Shown here: in pieces, positions 6,962-17,723 of the stretch
How the letters are laid out: each line of letters begins with the position of its first letter
Numbering within the stretch: position 1 is the first letter of the stretch
Source of the DNA: Chryseobacterium oranimense
Lineage (GTDB): Bacteria > Bacteroidota > Bacteroidia > Flavobacteriales > Weeksellaceae
DNA: 64,000 bases
Direction of reading: 5' to 3'
Assembly (NCBI RefSeq): GCF_900129755.1
Contig: NZ_FQWT01000003.1
Location: 124,001-188,000 of the forward strand
Program-made: the position numbers and the translations under genes
Notes under the pieces: generated by a model
Database searches by the model: none
The model's input: only the letters and a program-made list of their open reading frames with translations
Told to the model about the DNA's origin: nothing

Positions 6962-9900
6962 TTATAATGTCCCACGAGACAAATGAATACCTTTTGTCCG
7001 TACAATATTCTCCGAATTGTTTGGCGTTTCTTTCTGCTTTTCTACCTGCTCCGCAGGCTCTCTTTTAGTTTCCGGCGTAATGGATAACTGTATCTTTCGC
7101 TCAACAGCAGCAAGTTCCGTTTTAAGTTCGCTCAATCTGCCTTCTTTAGACCACGTACCGTTTACCACTTCTTGAAGAATGGGCAGGTCTTTTTGTATCT
7201 CCGCAATTTTCTTTTGTTCCTGCTCGATATAGCCGGGCAATTTCTCCAGTGCGTTGAGGAAGTTCATAGCCGCCAGCTTTTCATCTTTGGCAATCAGACC
7301 GTTATTGTAGGTGTATTTGATATTGCCCTCGCCTTGTACCAAAAATCGGTTTACCCGTATATCCACGCCCTCCTTTTCGGACATTTCGGTTTTTACCAAC
7401 AGCGTAAATCCGTACAAACTACCGATTTCTTCATACTGACCTCCGGTGCGGGCTTTGTCCGCAAGCTGGTTGAGCTTTGCACCGATTTGTTTAATATCCG
7501 CATTGGGCGGTAAACCGTCCAACTGTACAGGATTTGCAATTGTACCGTCCGAACGTTTTTGTATGCGTTGCTGTAAGTTTTCCCAATCGAGGTTCATTCG
7601 GTTGAAACGGGATTGCGTGCTATCCAACAATTCCGTATAATCTTGCACCTTGTATTTGGCACTGAACTTGGAACGGTTGAACGCTTGCTTTTCGCTTTCC
7701 AACCCGGCAATCTGTTTCTCCAATTTGGCTTTATCTAACAGGTCTGTATTTCCTGATAGGATAGCCACGTATTCCGAAAAGTTCATTCCCGATTTTTCAT
7801 CCATACTGCCCTCGTCAATGGTACGTTTGCCGAGGTTATTGTTTTTTAATTGGTCTATAAAAAGTTGCTTATTGTACAACAGGTTGAACTTATAACTATC
7901 CAATGATTTTTCAACGGCATAGATGATTACATCTACTTTGTTGTTGGCAAAGAACTTGGCAATCTCATTGCCTTTGCGGATTGCCCGACCGTCCCTTTGG
8001 GCAAGGTCGCTCGGTCGCCACGGCGTATCTAAATGATGAATGGCAACGGCTCTTTTTTGTGCGTTTACGCCTGTTCCCAACATACTTGTAGAACCGAACA
8101 GCACACGGATTTTACCCTCGTTCATTCCTTTGATAAGTTCCTTACGTTGCTTATCATTTTTGCCCTCCTGTATAAAACGGATTTCGTTTGCGGGTATGCC
8201 GTGGTCTTCCACGAGCTTGCGTTTGATTTCGGAGTACACATTCCATTCGCCCGGCTTGTATGTTCCCAAATCGGAGAAAACGAATTGCGTTCCTTTCTGT
8301 GCGTTGTATTGGTTGTAATACTTGGCAATGTTTGCCGCACAATACGAAGCCTTATTATCGGGGTGGTCATCATACGCACCGCTTACCATCCGCATATCCA
8401 AAGACATTTTGCGGGCGTAGTCCGTTGCGATAAGCATCTTTGCTTTTTCTTCGCTTTGTGATAAAGGTTCTCTTCCTAATAAGGTAGCATTTCCTGTTTT
8501 GGCAAACTCCATTAGCTTTTTGATAAAATCTTCCTGGTCGGGAGTAGGCGTTATGTTATACAATACCTCGTTCTTGTTGGGGCGGTCAATGCCTATATCT
8601 TTTGCCGTTCGGTAATCCGTGATTTCCGAGTAGAATTGTGCCAGCTCCGGCACTTTGATAAAGTATCGGAAACGCTCTTTTGCTACAATGTTGTTAGCAA
8701 CCGAAAATTCATAATCGGTCGTTTTCCTTGCATAAATAGCAGCCCACGCATCAAAGGAGTTAATGCCCTGTTTTGCCAATGCCCGTGGTCGCAGGTATTT
8801 GAACAATAAATAAAGTTCAGTAAGTGAGTTGCTGATTGTTGTTCCCGAAAGAAAGGTCGCACCCATATCCGATTGGGTACGCTCCTGTATGGTTCGGATT
8901 GCAAACAGTAGGTTCAGTGCCTTTTGGCTTCCCTGTTGATTGCCCAATCCCGCAACCCTTGAATGCCTTGTGTTGAACATCAGGTTTTTGAATTGGTGGC
9001 TTTCATCAATAAATAAATGGTCTATGCCCATCATTTTGAAGTCCACAATGTCATCTTTGCGGTTTTCAATATCGTGTTGCAGGGTTTTGAGCTTGACTAC
9101 GAGGTTGTCTTTTTGTTTTTCCGCTCCTTTGAGCATCCATTGCGTTATGTCATCGCCTTGACTTCGCATAACGTCAAGGTTTTCCTCTACGCTGTCCAAT
9201 TCGTCTTGGAGAATTTCCTTTTGTATCTCGGGCGATTGGGGTATCATTCCGAATTGGTCGTGTGTCAATATCACGCAGTCCCAATCATTGTTTTTTATAT
9301 CGCCAAAAATCCGCAGGCGTTTTTCGGGCGTAAAATCATCAACGCCGGGATAGAGGATTTTGGCGTGGGGATAAGCGGTGCGGTAGGCTTCGGCTATTTC
9401 GGGAATATTGGCTTTCAGCCCGATAATCATCGGTTTATGAGCCATTCCCAAACGCTTCATTTCCTGTGCACCTGTACACATTATCAACGTCTTTCCTGCA
9501 CCTACTTCGTGGTCGCAGATAGCTCCGTTGTTGAGCTTTATCATCCAAACGGCATCTTTTTGGCTCGAATACAGGTCTTCAATGCCTAATCCCTTGCGGT
9601 CTAATCCCGGAAACTCCTGATGTGAGCCGTCATAGTCCGGTCGGACGAAGCAGTTAAAGGTATCGTTGTATTGGTCGGTCAGCCTTGTTTTGAACTCATC
9701 GTTTTGGGCGTGAAGCCAATCGGTAAAGGCGGTACGGATTTCGTCAATCTTGGTATTTGCCATTTGTATGGCTTCCATATCCCGCACCTTGACATCTTTG
9801 CCATCAACCGTTATTGTTTTTGAAATATCGGGTGTGGTATTGACAAGGGCGTGTTTGAGCAGGGCAATCCCGTCATACGTCCGGCTTTGGGCTTTGACCG

Positions 9901-12400
9901 CATATTTGTCCCAAATATGTACGTTCTTCTGTTTGCAGGTTACGGAAAAGTCATCGGTACTATCGGCATAATGGATATGCACTTCTGCCTCGAACAAGTA
10001 CGAAGCAAATCGGGCGTAAATGCCTGTGGGTATCCATCGTTCGCCGAGATTAAAATCGAGTTCCTCAAATTCGATACGTCTTGGTCTTGCTTCCTCTAAT
10101 ACGGTAAGGCTTTCTTTGGCTTGGGCATCATCGGGATTGTTTTCGAGGTAGGCTCTTACTTCATTGGCTTTCTCCACTACATTGCCTGCAATCCAGCGTT
10201 CGGATATTTCATATTCCTTTTCTAATGGATTGTAATAGATACGACCGTGTAAGGCTTCTTTCAAAGTATCGGCAGGCATACCGCTGATTTCGGACATATA
10301 GTCCAAATTCACGCTTCCGTATTTGTTCAGCGAAGCCGATAAGGCTTCTTCGGGATTGTCCGTTGCTATGGTTGCAATGGAGAAACTTACAGGACGGTTG
10401 AATATATCCGCTTTGTGTATCACGCCACCAATGACACGCTCCAAATAGGGCATTTCTTTACCTGCACTGTCCGTTTTGATAAGTTCGATGTTTTTAGCAT
10501 CGTTGAGATTTCCGTATCTTTTTACAAAGGCATTGTAAAGGCTGTTGAGGGTTTCCCGTTCGTCTTTATGTTCAGTGTGTAGTTCCGCTTCTTTGTTGTA
10601 AAGCTGTTGGTAAACATCACGTACAGCTATGTACGCTTCGGCTCTTGCTTTTTGCAAGGACGGTAATTGTAGTGGGTGGAAAACAGCCGTACCGTCTATT
10701 GTATCAACTTCTTGCAGATGACCGACCCAACCATTGTCCACAACAAGGCAGTCGTTTCGGTGGAACGGTTGCAGTTCGCCACAGTACGGAGCAGGTTCGG
10801 GAATAGTATTAGGAACGGTTACGGGAATGGCTGGCGTGTTCGCTTGGCCATTCCCACCCAAACCCGAAAACAGGAAGCCATTGGCGACCTGTTTTTTGCC
10901 GTTTATTTGTGATGTACCGTTTGTAGCTCCGTTAGATTTTGGCGGTGTATAAGACTGTTGCATCGCACCACCGAACAGGTCGGTTTGACGACCTATTGTA
11001 CCCCGTCTTTTTTTAGTAGTTTGTCTTTTGGCTTGTGTGGTTCTTTTGGGTGGAGCAACCACCATTACGGGTTCATTCGCATTTTCAAACAGGTCAAAAA
11101 TGCTCAATTGTTTTAATTCCTGCGGGCTTTCTCGATGAATGACCGGAGTTGGTGTAGGTTGTGGCTTTTGTTGAATGATAATAGGTTCGATTACTGGAGG
11201 CGTTACCTTTGGCTCAATCGGAATTTGTATTATAGGTTCATCATTCCGTTCGCCTTTGTACAAATTCAAATTCAGGTGCTTTCCAAAATCTTCTGAAAGC
11301 ATTTGCTTCAAATCTTTGGCAATGCCCTCAGCTCCGTCCTTATGTGTATAGATGATTGCAGGTTGTCCGTAGGGGTCGGTATCAATTTTACGGTCGGTAT
11401 GGATTACCCTCGTACCGTTCTGAAAGAAAGCATTGCTTGGCGTACCGTATTTGGTCTGTTTACTTTGGCAAAACAGTTCTTCCGTTTCGGTCAGACCTTG
11501 TTTTGCCGTATTCTTTTGCAGGATAATCAAATCGCTACCTACTTCCGTACCAGCATAATCGGTAAACAGGTTGTTGGGCAACCGGACAACCGAAACCAAA
11601 TTATTTTTCTCCATTAACGCCCTGCGTATCGGCTCATTCTTCGGGCTGTTTAAAACGCCTTGCGAAGTAATGAACGCCTGCAAACCGCCCTCACGGAGCA
11701 TATCATTTCCTTTCAGAAAGAAGTAATTATGAATGCTTCGGGCTGCCTGTACTTTTGCACTGTTCTTGCTTCGGGAAAAGGATAAATCAAACACGGAGGT
11801 ATCGCCAAACGGAATATTACTTGCGACTACATCATAGCTGTTTTGTTCCTTTTCGGGGATTTCCTCAAAACCACTTATACGGATAGTACTTTCGGGATAA
11901 AGCTGTTTTAAAACCTTACCTGTCAGCAAATCCTTTTCATAAGCAGTAATTTTGGGTTGTTGGTTTTCGGAAAATGATTGTATAAATGAGCCGATACCTG
12001 CGGAGGGTTCAAGAAATTTCTGAATATTTACACCACTTTCACGCAAGGTTTCGGAAATCGCATCAATGACCTGTGGCGGGGTATAAAAAGCCGTCAGTAC
12101 GGAGCTTTTCATACTATCCACATACCTGCGGTATTGCTTATCGTCTTCGGAGTTTTCTTTGAGCAGTTGGTGGAGTTCCTGCGTAATGGGGAATAAATCG
12201 TGGTCGGTTTTCCGCCAATGGTTGATGTCTATTTCGTCCGTTATGGGGTTCAGAACGAATTTAAGACCGCCAAATCCGCTGTAACGCATCAATGACAGTC
12301 TTTCGCCTACGGAGGCTTGTCGTTTCTCCTTTTCCAATGTAAAAGCAATCCGCAGCGCATCAATATTCTGTTGGAGGTGTTGCTTTTTACTAAAGCCCAT
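6962..12400 (-). CDS. giant N6-adenine methylase-like / SF2 helicase (BmhA-like element protein)
   Basis: 1812 residues. Residues ~100-205 form an adenine methylase-like domain with [10 protein letters not shown], motif [11 protein letters not shown] (~130) and the catalytic-type motif SNIPFGD (~193; N-I-P-F in place of NPPY). A low-complexity, basic, Pro/Gln-rich linker spans ~385-540. Residues ~950-1500 form a Snf2-like helicase with Walker [11 protein letters not shown] (~968), DESH box LFIDESHQF (~1130) and motif [13 protein letters not shown] (~1473). A long coiled C-terminus follows. This architecture is that of the BmhA methylase-helicase of Bacteroides elements, probably acting in element DNA processing or protection. 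It overlaps the DUF1896 gene upstream by 11 bp. Reverse-strand open frames inside it are shadows. Confidence 0.9.
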   Translation of the reverse strand: MGFSKKQHLQQNIDALRIAFTLEKEKRQASVGERLSLMRYSGFGGLKFVLNPITDEIDINHWRKTDHDLFPITQELHQLLKENSEDDKQYRRYVDSMKSSVLTAFYTPPQVIDAISETLRESGVNIQKFLEPSAGIGSFIQSFSENQQPKITAYEKDLLTGKVLKQLYPESTIRISGFEEIPEKEQNSYDVVASNIPFGDTSVFDLSFSRSKNSAKVQAARSIHNYFFLKGNDMLREGGLQAFITSQGVLNSPKNEPIRRALMEKNNLVSVVRLPNNLFTDYAGTEVGSDLIILQKNTAKQGLTETEELFCQSKQTKYGTPSNAFFQNGTRVIHTDRKIDTDPYGQPAIIYTHKDGAEGIAKDLKQMLSEDFGKHLNLNLYKGERNDEPIIQIPIEPKVTPPVIEPIIIQQKPQPTPTPVIHRESPQELKQLSIFDLFENANEPVMVVAPPKRTTQAKRQTTKKRRGTIGRQTDLFGGAMQQSYTPPKSNGATNGTSQINGKKQVANGFLFSGLGGNGQANTPAIPVTVPNTIPEPAPYCGELQPFHRNDCLVVDNGWVGHLQEVDTIDGTAVFHPLQLPSLQKARAEAYIAVRDVYQQLYNKEAELHTEHKDERETLNSLYNAFVKRYGNLNDAKNIELIKTDSAGKEMPYLERVIGGVIHKADIFNRPVSFSIATIATDNPEEALSASLNKYGSVNLDYMSEISGMPADTLKEALHGRIYYNPLEKEYEISERWIAGNVVEKANEVRAYLENNPDDAQAKESLTVLEEARPRRIEFEELDFNLGERWIPTGIYARFASYLFEAEVHIHYADSTDDFSVTCKQKNVHIWDKYAVKAQSRTYDGIALLKHALVNTTPDISKTITVDGKDVKVRDMEAIQMANTKIDEIRTAFTDWLHAQNDEFKTRLTDQYNDTFNCFVRPDYDGSHQEFPGLDRKGLGIEDLYSSQKDAVWMIKLNNGAICDHEVGAGKTLIMCTGAQEMKRLGMAHKPMIIGLKANIPEIAEAYRTAYPHAKILYPGVDDFTPEKRLRIFGDIKNNDWDCVILTHDQFGMIPQSPEIQKEILQDELDSVEENLDVMRSQGDDITQWMLKGAEKQKDNLVVKLKTLQHDIENRKDDIVDFKMMGIDHLFIDESHQFKNLMFNTRHSRVAGLGNQQGSQKALNLLFAIRTIQERTQSDMGATFLSGTTISNSLTELYLLFKYLRPRALAKQGINSFDAWAAIYARKTTDYEFSVANNIVAKERFRYFIKVPELAQFYSEITDYRTAKDIGIDRPNKNEVLYNITPTPDQEDFIKKLMEFAKTGNATLLGREPLSQSEEKAKMLIATDYARKMSLDMRMVSGAYDDHPDNKASYCAANIAKYYNQYNAQKGTQFVFSDLGTYKPGEWNVYSEIKRKLVEDHGIPANEIRFIQEGKNDKQRKELIKGMNEGKIRVLFGSTSMLGTGVNAQKRAVAIHHLDTPWRPSDLAQRDGRAIRKGNEIAKFFANNKVDVIIYAVEKSLDSYKFNLLYNKQLFIDQLKNNNLGKRTIDEGSMDEKSGMNFSEYVAILSGNTDLLDKAKLEKQIAGLESEKQAFNRSKFSAKYKVQDYTELLDSTQSRFNRMNLDWENLQQRIQKRSDGTIANPVQLDGLPPNADIKQIGAKLNQLADKARTGGQYEEIGSLYGFTLLVKTEMSEKEGVDIRVNRFLVQGEGNIKYTYNNGLIAKDEKLAAMNFLNALEKLPGYIEQEQKKIAEIQKDLPILQEVVNGTWSKEGRLSELKTELAAVERKIQLSITPETKREPAEQVEKQKETPNNSENIVRTKGIHLSRGTL

Positions 12401-12824
12401 TTTCCTCTATCCATATTGCAATTGCCCCGGTTATTTCGGTATAGAGCAGGTCAAACTCATAACCGTATGCAAAATCATCGGTTAGTGTATATCTTAGAAA
12501 AACAGGCTTGCAGACAGGGAGCATTTTAAGGGCGAACGGTCGCAGTTCTTCATCAGCCATCAGGGTATCAAACTCATTGCAGACCACTTGGAAAACCGTA
12601 TCAAACTTGGAAAAGTGCAGCCCCTCGAAAAGTATGTAATTGGCTATTTCGTTGCATTGGTCGATAGCATTTCCGGAGCGAAACGCACCCTCGTAGGCAT
12701 TGGCAGCCCACGATGAACGCTGGTCTATAAATTTTTGGTCGTTGGCTTTTTCGGGGAAGCTACTGTTTAATAGTTCTTGCAGTCGTAATCTGAAATACGA
12801 CAAGTCTTTTTGCTGTGTACTCAT
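12390..12824 (-). CDS. DUF1896 family element protein
   Basis: 144 residues, acidic and helical, with [47 protein letters not shown], the core of the DUF1896 family. The family is found almost only in Bacteroidota conjugative elements, directly upstream of the BmhA-type methylase-helicase, as here (the two genes overlap by 11 bp). Its biochemical role is unknown; tight coupling suggests a partner or chaperone of the helicase. A phased GGC repeat array lies about 70 bp upstream of the start. Confidence 0.8.
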   Translation of the reverse strand: MSTQQKDLSYFRLRLQELLNSSFPEKANDQKFIDQRSSWAANAYEGAFRSGNAIDQCNEIANYILFEGLHFSKFDTVFQVVCNEFDTLMADEELRPFALKMLPVCKPVFLRYTLTDDFAYGYEFDLLYTEITGAIAIWIEENGL

Positions 12825-12890
12825 ACTATAATTTTGTTTAGAATTTTATTTAAAGCCTAAAATTATAGCGGTACATAAGTGTCTCTGAAG

Positions 12891-12949
12891 AAGTGGCAGG
12901 GTTTGGCGTTGAGAGGTAGGATTTGGCGTAAAGTGACAGGATTTAAAGG
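12891..12949. repeat. phased direct-repeat array upstream of DUF1896-helicase and histone-like genes
   Basis: Three 17-bp units start exactly 20 bp apart: GTGGCAGGGTTTGGCGT (12893), GAGGTAGGATTTGGCGT (12913) and GTGACAGGATTTAAAGG (12933). Read finely, a GGC-like triplet recurs every 10 bp (12895, 12905, 12915, 12925, 12935), so a protein would meet it on one face of the helix. The third unit covers the -33 region of the rightward promoter. The array also lies ~70 bp upstream of the DUF1896 start. Related arrays occur at 17724 and 18444. Confidence 0.6.
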
Positions 12950-12958
12950 CAGAAAGTG

Positions 12959-12966
12959 TATTTTTG
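12959..12966 (+). promoter_or_regulatory. -7 element of the histone H1-like gene
   Basis: TATTTTTG fits TAnnTTTG and lies 30 bp before the ATG at 12996. No TTG is found 19 bp upstream; the third repeat unit of the GGC array is there instead. This suggests a promoter that needs a bound activator. Confidence 0.45.
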
Positions 12967-12995
12967 CCTGTTATAAATTTTAATCCATTATCATA

Positions 12996-13172
12996 ATGAA
13001 CGAACTAATTGAAAAAATCAACGCAAGCTATGAAGCGTTGAAAGCTGATGCAGAATTACAGGCAGAAAAAGGGAACAAGGCAGCAGGTACGAGAGCCCGA
13101 AAGGCTTCTCTTGATTTGGAGAAACTTTTAAAAGAGTTTAGAAAGGCTTCTTTGGAAACATCTAAAGCGTAA
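12996..13172 (+). CDS. histone H1-like (Hc1-type) small basic protein
   Basis: 58 residues from ATG 12996 to TAA 13170-13172. The sequence reads MNELIEKINASYEALKADAE, then KGNKAAGTRARKAS and LDLEKLLKEFRKASL. The GNKAAGTRARKA core and the two flanking helices match the short histone H1-like proteins common in Bacteroidota, which bind DNA non-specifically and condense it. It is the only rightward gene inside the leftward element operons, has its own -7 box, and ends at a strong hairpin terminator. Gene size and basic pI pattern fit a nucleoid protein. A role in packing element DNA is inference. Confidence 0.8.
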   Translation: MNELIEKINASYEALKADAELQAEKGNKAAGTRARKASLDLEKLLKEFRKASLETSKA

Positions 13173-13206
13173 CAATAAACCCTCCAAAATCGGAGGGTTT
13201 ATTGTT
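13171..13206. terminator. bidirectional terminator between histone-like and ORF6N genes
   Basis: A perfect 15-bp inverted repeat, aacaataaaccctcc (13171-13185) and its complement (13192-13206), closes a 6-base loop. T-rich flanks are present on both strands. It begins inside the stop codon of the histone-like gene and ends just before the stop of the ORF6N gene, so it can serve both convergent genes. Confidence 0.85.
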
Positions 13207-13207
13207 G

Positions 13208-14092
13208 TTACTTGTTTAAAATTTGAAGCATTCTGCCGACCTCAATATCCATTCTCGAAAAGGCAAACCATTTTTTACCCAGGTCTTTTAGCGAAGCTCC
13301 AATATGGTAAAGTTCCGTTTGGTCAATAATCAAAAAACGGTCGTGAGCATCAGAGAAAGTCTTAATATCAATCGGAGGATATTGGCTGTTATAGCGTTGC
13401 AGGTCTAACCGTAACTGATTGCTGATGTTTTTGGTATAAATTGTTGCGGTTACGTTGTCATTGCGTTTGCCCAATAAGGTCAGTACTGTATCGTCCACAT
13501 AATTATCCAACAGAATAATGGAGTTTTTGGCACTTCGGATAATATCGGAAACAAAGGTATAAGCATCAAAGACCTGTCCGTTGTAGAAAATACCTTTTTC
13601 GCTGTGGAGCTTATCGCTTTCCAAAGCCTTAAATATTTCCTCAAATTTTTGGTCGGCTTCTAATTGTTTCAGTTCTATATTGTCCAAACGATGAAACAGC
13701 GAAGCATTGCTGATGAGTATTTTTCGCATTTCTACAAAGGCATTCATAATCTCAATACTGACCTTTATGGCTATTTCTGAACGGAGTACCGAAGCCAGCA
13801 TCGCTATTCCTGTTTCAGCGAAAACATAGGGTAAATAACGTCTTCCGCCATAATTCAAACTTGAGGTCACAAATTGTGACCTCAAGTTGATAGCATCAAA
13901 TTCATCCTGTGTCAATTGAAAACGGAAATTTTCGGGAAAACGCTCTTCATTACGTTTTACTGCCTGATTGAAAACCTTGGTTTCCACTTGATAAATCCTT
14001 GCGAGGTTACTGTCCAACATCACTTGTTTGCCCCTTATGGTGTATATCAGGTTTTCAATTTCCTTTTGTGCTATTATAAGTTTATCTGTCAT
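13208..14092 (-). CDS. ORF6N domain protein with PLD-like C-terminal region
   Basis: 294 residues. Residues ~12-120 are an ORF6N (KilA-N-related) DNA-binding domain: IYTIRGKQVMLDSNLARIYQVETKVFNQAVKRN, RFPENFRFQLTQDEF, GGRRYLPYVFAETGIAML. After a coiled segment (~120-175), the C-terminal part reads FNGQVFDAYTFVSDIIRSAKNSIILLDNYVD and HDRFLIIDQTELYHIGASLKDLGKK, which follows the single H-x-K/R-x4-D half motif of phospholipase D-like proteins. ORF6N proteins are common in phages and elements and are often annotated only by the first domain. It follows topB by 38 bp. Function unknown; the PLD-like half may be a nucleic-acid-binding or nuclease module. Confidence 0.75.
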   Translation of the reverse strand: MTDKLIIAQKEIENLIYTIRGKQVMLDSNLARIYQVETKVFNQAVKRNEERFPENFRFQLTQDEFDAINLRSQFVTSSLNYGGRRYLPYVFAETGIAMLASVLRSEIAIKVSIEIMNAFVEMRKILISNASLFHRLDNIELKQLEADQKFEEIFKALESDKLHSEKGIFYNGQVFDAYTFVSDIIRSAKNSIILLDNYVDDTVLTLLGKRNDNVTATIYTKNISNQLRLDLQRYNSQYPPIDIKTFSDAHDRFLIIDQTELYHIGASLKDLGKKWFAFSRMDIEVGRMLQILNK

Positions 14093-14130
14093 TATTACAT
14101 TACAAAGAGGTTTTCCAAAAGCTAATATAG

Positions 14131-16209
14131 CTATTTCTTCTTTTTCTTCTCAAACTCAAAAGAGGTTTTGCAATCCGCATCCAATACGATATAGGCATCG
14201 AATTTCTTTCCCGCCTTACTCGTCATTCCTTTGATAAGGGAAGTTTTGCCCTTATTGACAAGGTTTTCAATATCGGCAATACCAATTTGTACACCGCAGA
14301 TATTACGGAACTGCACCCAACTACAACTTTCATCAGGACATTTGACAATCTTATCACGGATAATAAGCTGTTGGCTTTTGCATTTCGGACAGGTAAGTCT
14401 GGGCAGGTTCGCATTGGCAATGGAGGTATGCAACAGTTCATCGGTAATGGATTCCGCATAGGTTTCCATTTCTCTTTGGAACACTCTTGCATCAATCTCG
14501 TTATTTTCGATTTTCTGCAAAGCCAATTCCCATTCGGCGGTCATAGAAACGTCCGCAATTTTTCTGTCTTTTACCAATCCATACACCTGCAATCCTTTTT
14601 CGGTAGGGATTAGGGATTTCTTATCTCTTTGGATATAATTACGGGTAAACAGGGTTTCGATTATTGCGGCTCTTGTAGCAGGAGTTCCGATACCTATATT
14701 TTGCAGGGCTTTCCGTTCGTCTTCGTTTTCGATTTCCTTACCTGCGGTTTCCATAGCCGACAAAAGTCCGGCTTCTGTATATAGCACAGGCGGTTTGGTT
14801 TTCTTTTCCAAAACTTCGGCTTCCTTGATTTTAAGTTCATCGCCTTTTTTCAGGTCGGGTAAATCCTGTATCGGCTCTGTGTCTTCGTCCGAAAAAGCAC
14901 CTTTTATCGAACGCCAACCAGCTTCCAAAACCTTACAGCCTTTCAACGTAAAATCATAGTGTGATGCTTCCATTGCTATATCGGTTATCTCTTTGATACA
15001 GGCTTGCGAAATGGCTTCGAGCAGTCTGAACGCAATCATATTATAAACCTTTGTTTCGTCTGCATTGAGGGCAGACGGTATCTTGTCGGTAATCAACAAA
15101 CCGTGGTGGTCTGTTACACGCAAATCGTTTACAATTCGCTTATTAAACCGACCCCATTTCAATTTGGATGTAGCTTGTTTGAAACTATCATTGTCCTGTA
15201 ATGCCCTTACGAGGTTGGGGATTTCAGCCCACATATCTTCGGGAATGTATTTACTTCCGGTACGGGGGTACGTGATAAATTTCTTTTCGTAAAGGCTTTG
15301 AGCAATATTGAGGGTTTGTTCGGCTGATAGGTTCAGCTTTTTGTTGGCTTCTTTTTGTAAGCCCGTGAGGTCAAAAAGCAGTGGAGGTTGCTCCGTTACA
15401 TTCTTGCTTTCCACAGATACAACCGTAGCAGTGCCGTGTCTTTGGATTGAACGCAAGGTATCTTCTGCCAGCTTTTGTTCGTCCCATTTCTTTTTGGATA
15501 TGCTTTTGAAATCAATATCCTCTTTATGGTGTAATAGCTGAATTTGCCAATACTTTTTAACCGAGAAATTCTTGTTTTCCAAATAGCGTTTGCAAATTAA
15601 AGCCAATGTAGGCGTTTGCACTCTGCCCAGCGAATAAATACCATTGCCTGCGGCTATGCTCAATGCCTGTGTAGCGTTGATACCCACGAGCCAATCGGCA
15701 CGGCTTCTTCCTTGTGCCGCCTGATACAATCCGTCAAATTCTTTTCCGTCTTTCAGACTGTCAAACCCTTGCTTTATGGCTTTTTCGGTAAGCGAACTTA
15801 TCCAAAGCCGTTCAAAGGGTTTACGGCATTTCAGATATTCATAAATGTATCTGAAAATAAGCTCTCCCTCACGACCTGCATCGGTCGCAACGATGATACT
15901 GTCGCTTTTATTGAATAGTTCTTTAATTACTTTCAGTTGCTTCAATGCTCCTGTATCGGCTTGATAGCCTTTGTCCTTTTTGACCTTACGAACGGTCAAA
16001 ACAAACGGGTTCGGGAGTATGGGCAATGAAGCCTTGTCAAACCCCGAAATCCCGTAATCTTCGGGCATTCCCAAACCTATAAGATGTCCGAATGCCCACG
16101 TAACAAAATAGCCGTTGCCTGTCAGGTAGCCGTCCTTTTTATCGGAAGCTCCCAACAAGCTCGCTATTTCCCTTGCTACGCTTGGTTTTTCTGCAATGAT
16201 TGTTTTCAT
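14131..16209 (-). CDS. topB: DNA topoisomerase III, element type (CTnDOT Exc-like)
   Basis: 692 residues of type IA topoisomerase. The TOPRIM domain starts at residue 3 (TIIAEKPSVAREIA) and has DAGREGELIFRY near 104. The active-site tyrosine lies in KKFITYPRTGSKYIP (~313). The C-terminus has a four-cysteine zinc ribbon (CPKCKSQQLIIRDKIVKCPDESC, split: CPKCKSQQ and KCPDESC, ~610-635) and a poly-lysine tail. It relaxes or decatenates single-stranded regions. In CTnDOT the homologous gene is exc, in the order xis2c-xis2d-orf3-exc, exactly the order found here on the minus strand. The gap to the DUF3945 gene is 2 bp, so translation is coupled. Confidence 0.93.
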   Translation of the reverse strand: MKTIIAEKPSVAREIASLLGASDKKDGYLTGNGYFVTWAFGHLIGLGMPEDYGISGFDKASLPILPNPFVLTVRKVKKDKGYQADTGALKQLKVIKELFNKSDSIIVATDAGREGELIFRYIYEYLKCRKPFERLWISSLTEKAIKQGFDSLKDGKEFDGLYQAAQGRSRADWLVGINATQALSIAAGNGIYSLGRVQTPTLALICKRYLENKNFSVKKYWQIQLLHHKEDIDFKSISKKKWDEQKLAEDTLRSIQRHGTATVVSVESKNVTEQPPLLFDLTGLQKEANKKLNLSAEQTLNIAQSLYEKKFITYPRTGSKYIPEDMWAEIPNLVRALQDNDSFKQATSKLKWGRFNKRIVNDLRVTDHHGLLITDKIPSALNADETKVYNMIAFRLLEAISQACIKEITDIAMEASHYDFTLKGCKVLEAGWRSIKGAFSDEDTEPIQDLPDLKKGDELKIKEAEVLEKKTKPPVLYTEAGLLSAMETAGKEIENEDERKALQNIGIGTPATRAAIIETLFTRNYIQRDKKSLIPTEKGLQVYGLVKDRKIADVSMTAEWELALQKIENNEIDARVFQREMETYAESITDELLHTSIANANLPRLTCPKCKSQQLIIRDKIVKCPDESCSWVQFRNICGVQIGIADIENLVNKGKTSLIKGMTSKAGKKFDAYIVLDADCKTSFEFEKKKKK

Positions 16210-16211
16210 AA

Positions 16212-17663
16212 TTAACTCACTTTTCTACCTTTTGATTTTGCAGGCTTGTTTTGTTGCTCCTGTTGCTTTTCATTTTTTGGTCTTTGTTGCCCCGACTTCA
16301 AAGGCTCTTTGATGTTTTTGGTCGCTTCGTTGGTTTTGCCCTGCGAATTGACGGCAGTTTGCGTTTTGTGGGCTTCGGTAGGTTGTATTCTTTCCTTGTA
16401 TTGATTAGGAAACTCAAAGCCTGTTTTTCCGGTGTCTTTGTTGAATGTGATGTAACCGTTGTACGTTTGCCCTTTCTTATCAACCAGACCTGCCATATAC
16501 ACGGTTTGACCCGCTTTGAAATCCTTGTACTGCTCATCGGTCAGTTCCTTGCCACGGAATGCTCTTGGAGCTTCCTGCGGTTGGCTTTGCTGATTGCTTT
16601 GTTGGTTATTTTGCTTTTGTCCGTTGGAGTTGCTACGGTCAAACAAAAATTCGGGATAGCGTTTTTCGGCATTGTACTGTACCGTTGCCGAGAACTCCGT
16701 TCCTTTTGTAGAAATCATACCCTCCAATTTGAGCGGTTTGCCCTCCATTAAGGTTTGCTTTTGTTCATCAGTCAGCTTCACACCCTTTATATCATCTTGA
16801 ATTTTAATGAAATCCGTTCGCAGTGCGATTACATCATTGGTAAGCCTGTCAATACTGATAATAGACGGCATTAGTTCGCCTGTTTTAGAATTGATTAGAT
16901 TAACCACACGCCCCATATTGCCTGTTTCGAGCAGGTTTTTCTTGTCCTCATCTGTAAACTTGTGTCCGAAGAACTCAAAGTGCAGGTTAGGTTCTTTTTT
17001 GATACCGTGTATTGCCACGATAACATTTCCGTCTTCGCCTTGCTGTAAAGACAGACGGGCATCCGTGCGGAGAATTGTACTACCGAGATTAATGCCAATC
17101 GGTAAAAGCTCATTAGTTTTGTAACCTCTTAATAAGGGGTCAAGCAGGTTTCTTTTTTCAAGATATTCTTTGCTCAATCCGAGATTTTTCATTGTGTCCC
17201 AATCAATCTGTTCCGGCTGGTAGCGGTATTCGCTTTTTTCCGGTGTTGTTTGTGTTGTTGCCATATCATTATTATTTTCTTGTTTATTATTCTCTTTTGT
17301 ATCGGTTTTCACTTCGTGCTTTTTCATTTCCTTTTCGCCCTCGGGAGTAGGATTATCAACCTGTTTCTGCATTTCCTTTGCCTTTTCGATAGCTTCGGGT
17401 TCAGCTACCTTAAAAAATGAAAAGTTGGTCGGGTTTTTCAGTTGGCTGAAAAAGTTGGAGAAGAAATTGGAAAAGAAATCACCGTGTTTGTCCACACGCA
17501 TAAACTGATTTTGGTTCTTTTTAGTTGGGTCAACGGTTTCCATTTTTCCGTTTTCGTCAATACTCTTTACAGCTTGGATTTTCATTTTTTCTTTATCCAA
17601 CACCAATAATATGTCCGATAACTGTTCGGGCATTTCCTGTTTGTTCGTTGTTTCTTCGCTCAT
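16212..17663 (-). CDS. DUF3945/DUF4099 element protein (CTnDOT Orf3-like)
   Basis: 483 residues. The middle holds DUF4099-like sequence (IDWDTMKNLGLSKEYLEKRNLLDPLLRGYKTNELLP) and two DUF3945 repeats: LTDEQKQTLMEGKPLKLEGM...EFSATVQYNAEKRYPEFLF and LTDEQYKDFKAGQTVYMAGL...YNGYITFNKDTGKTGFEF. N- and C-terminal parts are charged, Gln/Lys-rich and probably disordered. The family is confined to Bacteroidota mobile elements and is placed directly before topB, as here (2-bp gap). In CTnDOT the equivalent orf3 is part of the excision operon. Biochemical role unknown. A 10-bp-phased GGC array lies ~60 bp upstream of its start. Confidence 0.85.
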   Translation of the reverse strand: MSEETTNKQEMPEQLSDILLVLDKEKMKIQAVKSIDENGKMETVDPTKKNQNQFMRVDKHGDFFSNFFSNFFSQLKNPTNFSFFKVAEPEAIEKAKEMQKQVDNPTPEGEKEMKKHEVKTDTKENNKQENNNDMATTQTTPEKSEYRYQPEQIDWDTMKNLGLSKEYLEKRNLLDPLLRGYKTNELLPIGINLGSTILRTDARLSLQQGEDGNVIVAIHGIKKEPNLHFEFFGHKFTDEDKKNLLETGNMGRVVNLINSKTGELMPSIISIDRLTNDVIALRTDFIKIQDDIKGVKLTDEQKQTLMEGKPLKLEGMISTKGTEFSATVQYNAEKRYPEFLFDRSNSNGQKQNNQQSNQQSQPQEAPRAFRGKELTDEQYKDFKAGQTVYMAGLVDKKGQTYNGYITFNKDTGKTGFEFPNQYKERIQPTEAHKTQTAVNSQGKTNEATKNIKEPLKSGQQRPKNEKQQEQQNKPAKSKGRKVS

Positions 17664-17723
17664 AATCTGAAAATTTTAAAGTTTTAGTGCCGAAAGTAAA
17701 TGAAGTAGTTACTGTATAACTTG

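Noticed and set aside
7172..12315. Rightward open frames of 60-190 codons opposite the methylase-helicase gene (for example 9017-9589)
   Set aside because: They lie fully inside a well-supported 1812-codon gene, have no family-like text, and arise from its codon use.
12891..12949. Replication-origin iterons
   Set aside because: The 20-bp units look iteron-like, but no replication initiator gene, DnaA box or distinct AT-rich unwinding block is adjacent, and the same motif occurs before other operons. A regulatory array is the simpler reading.
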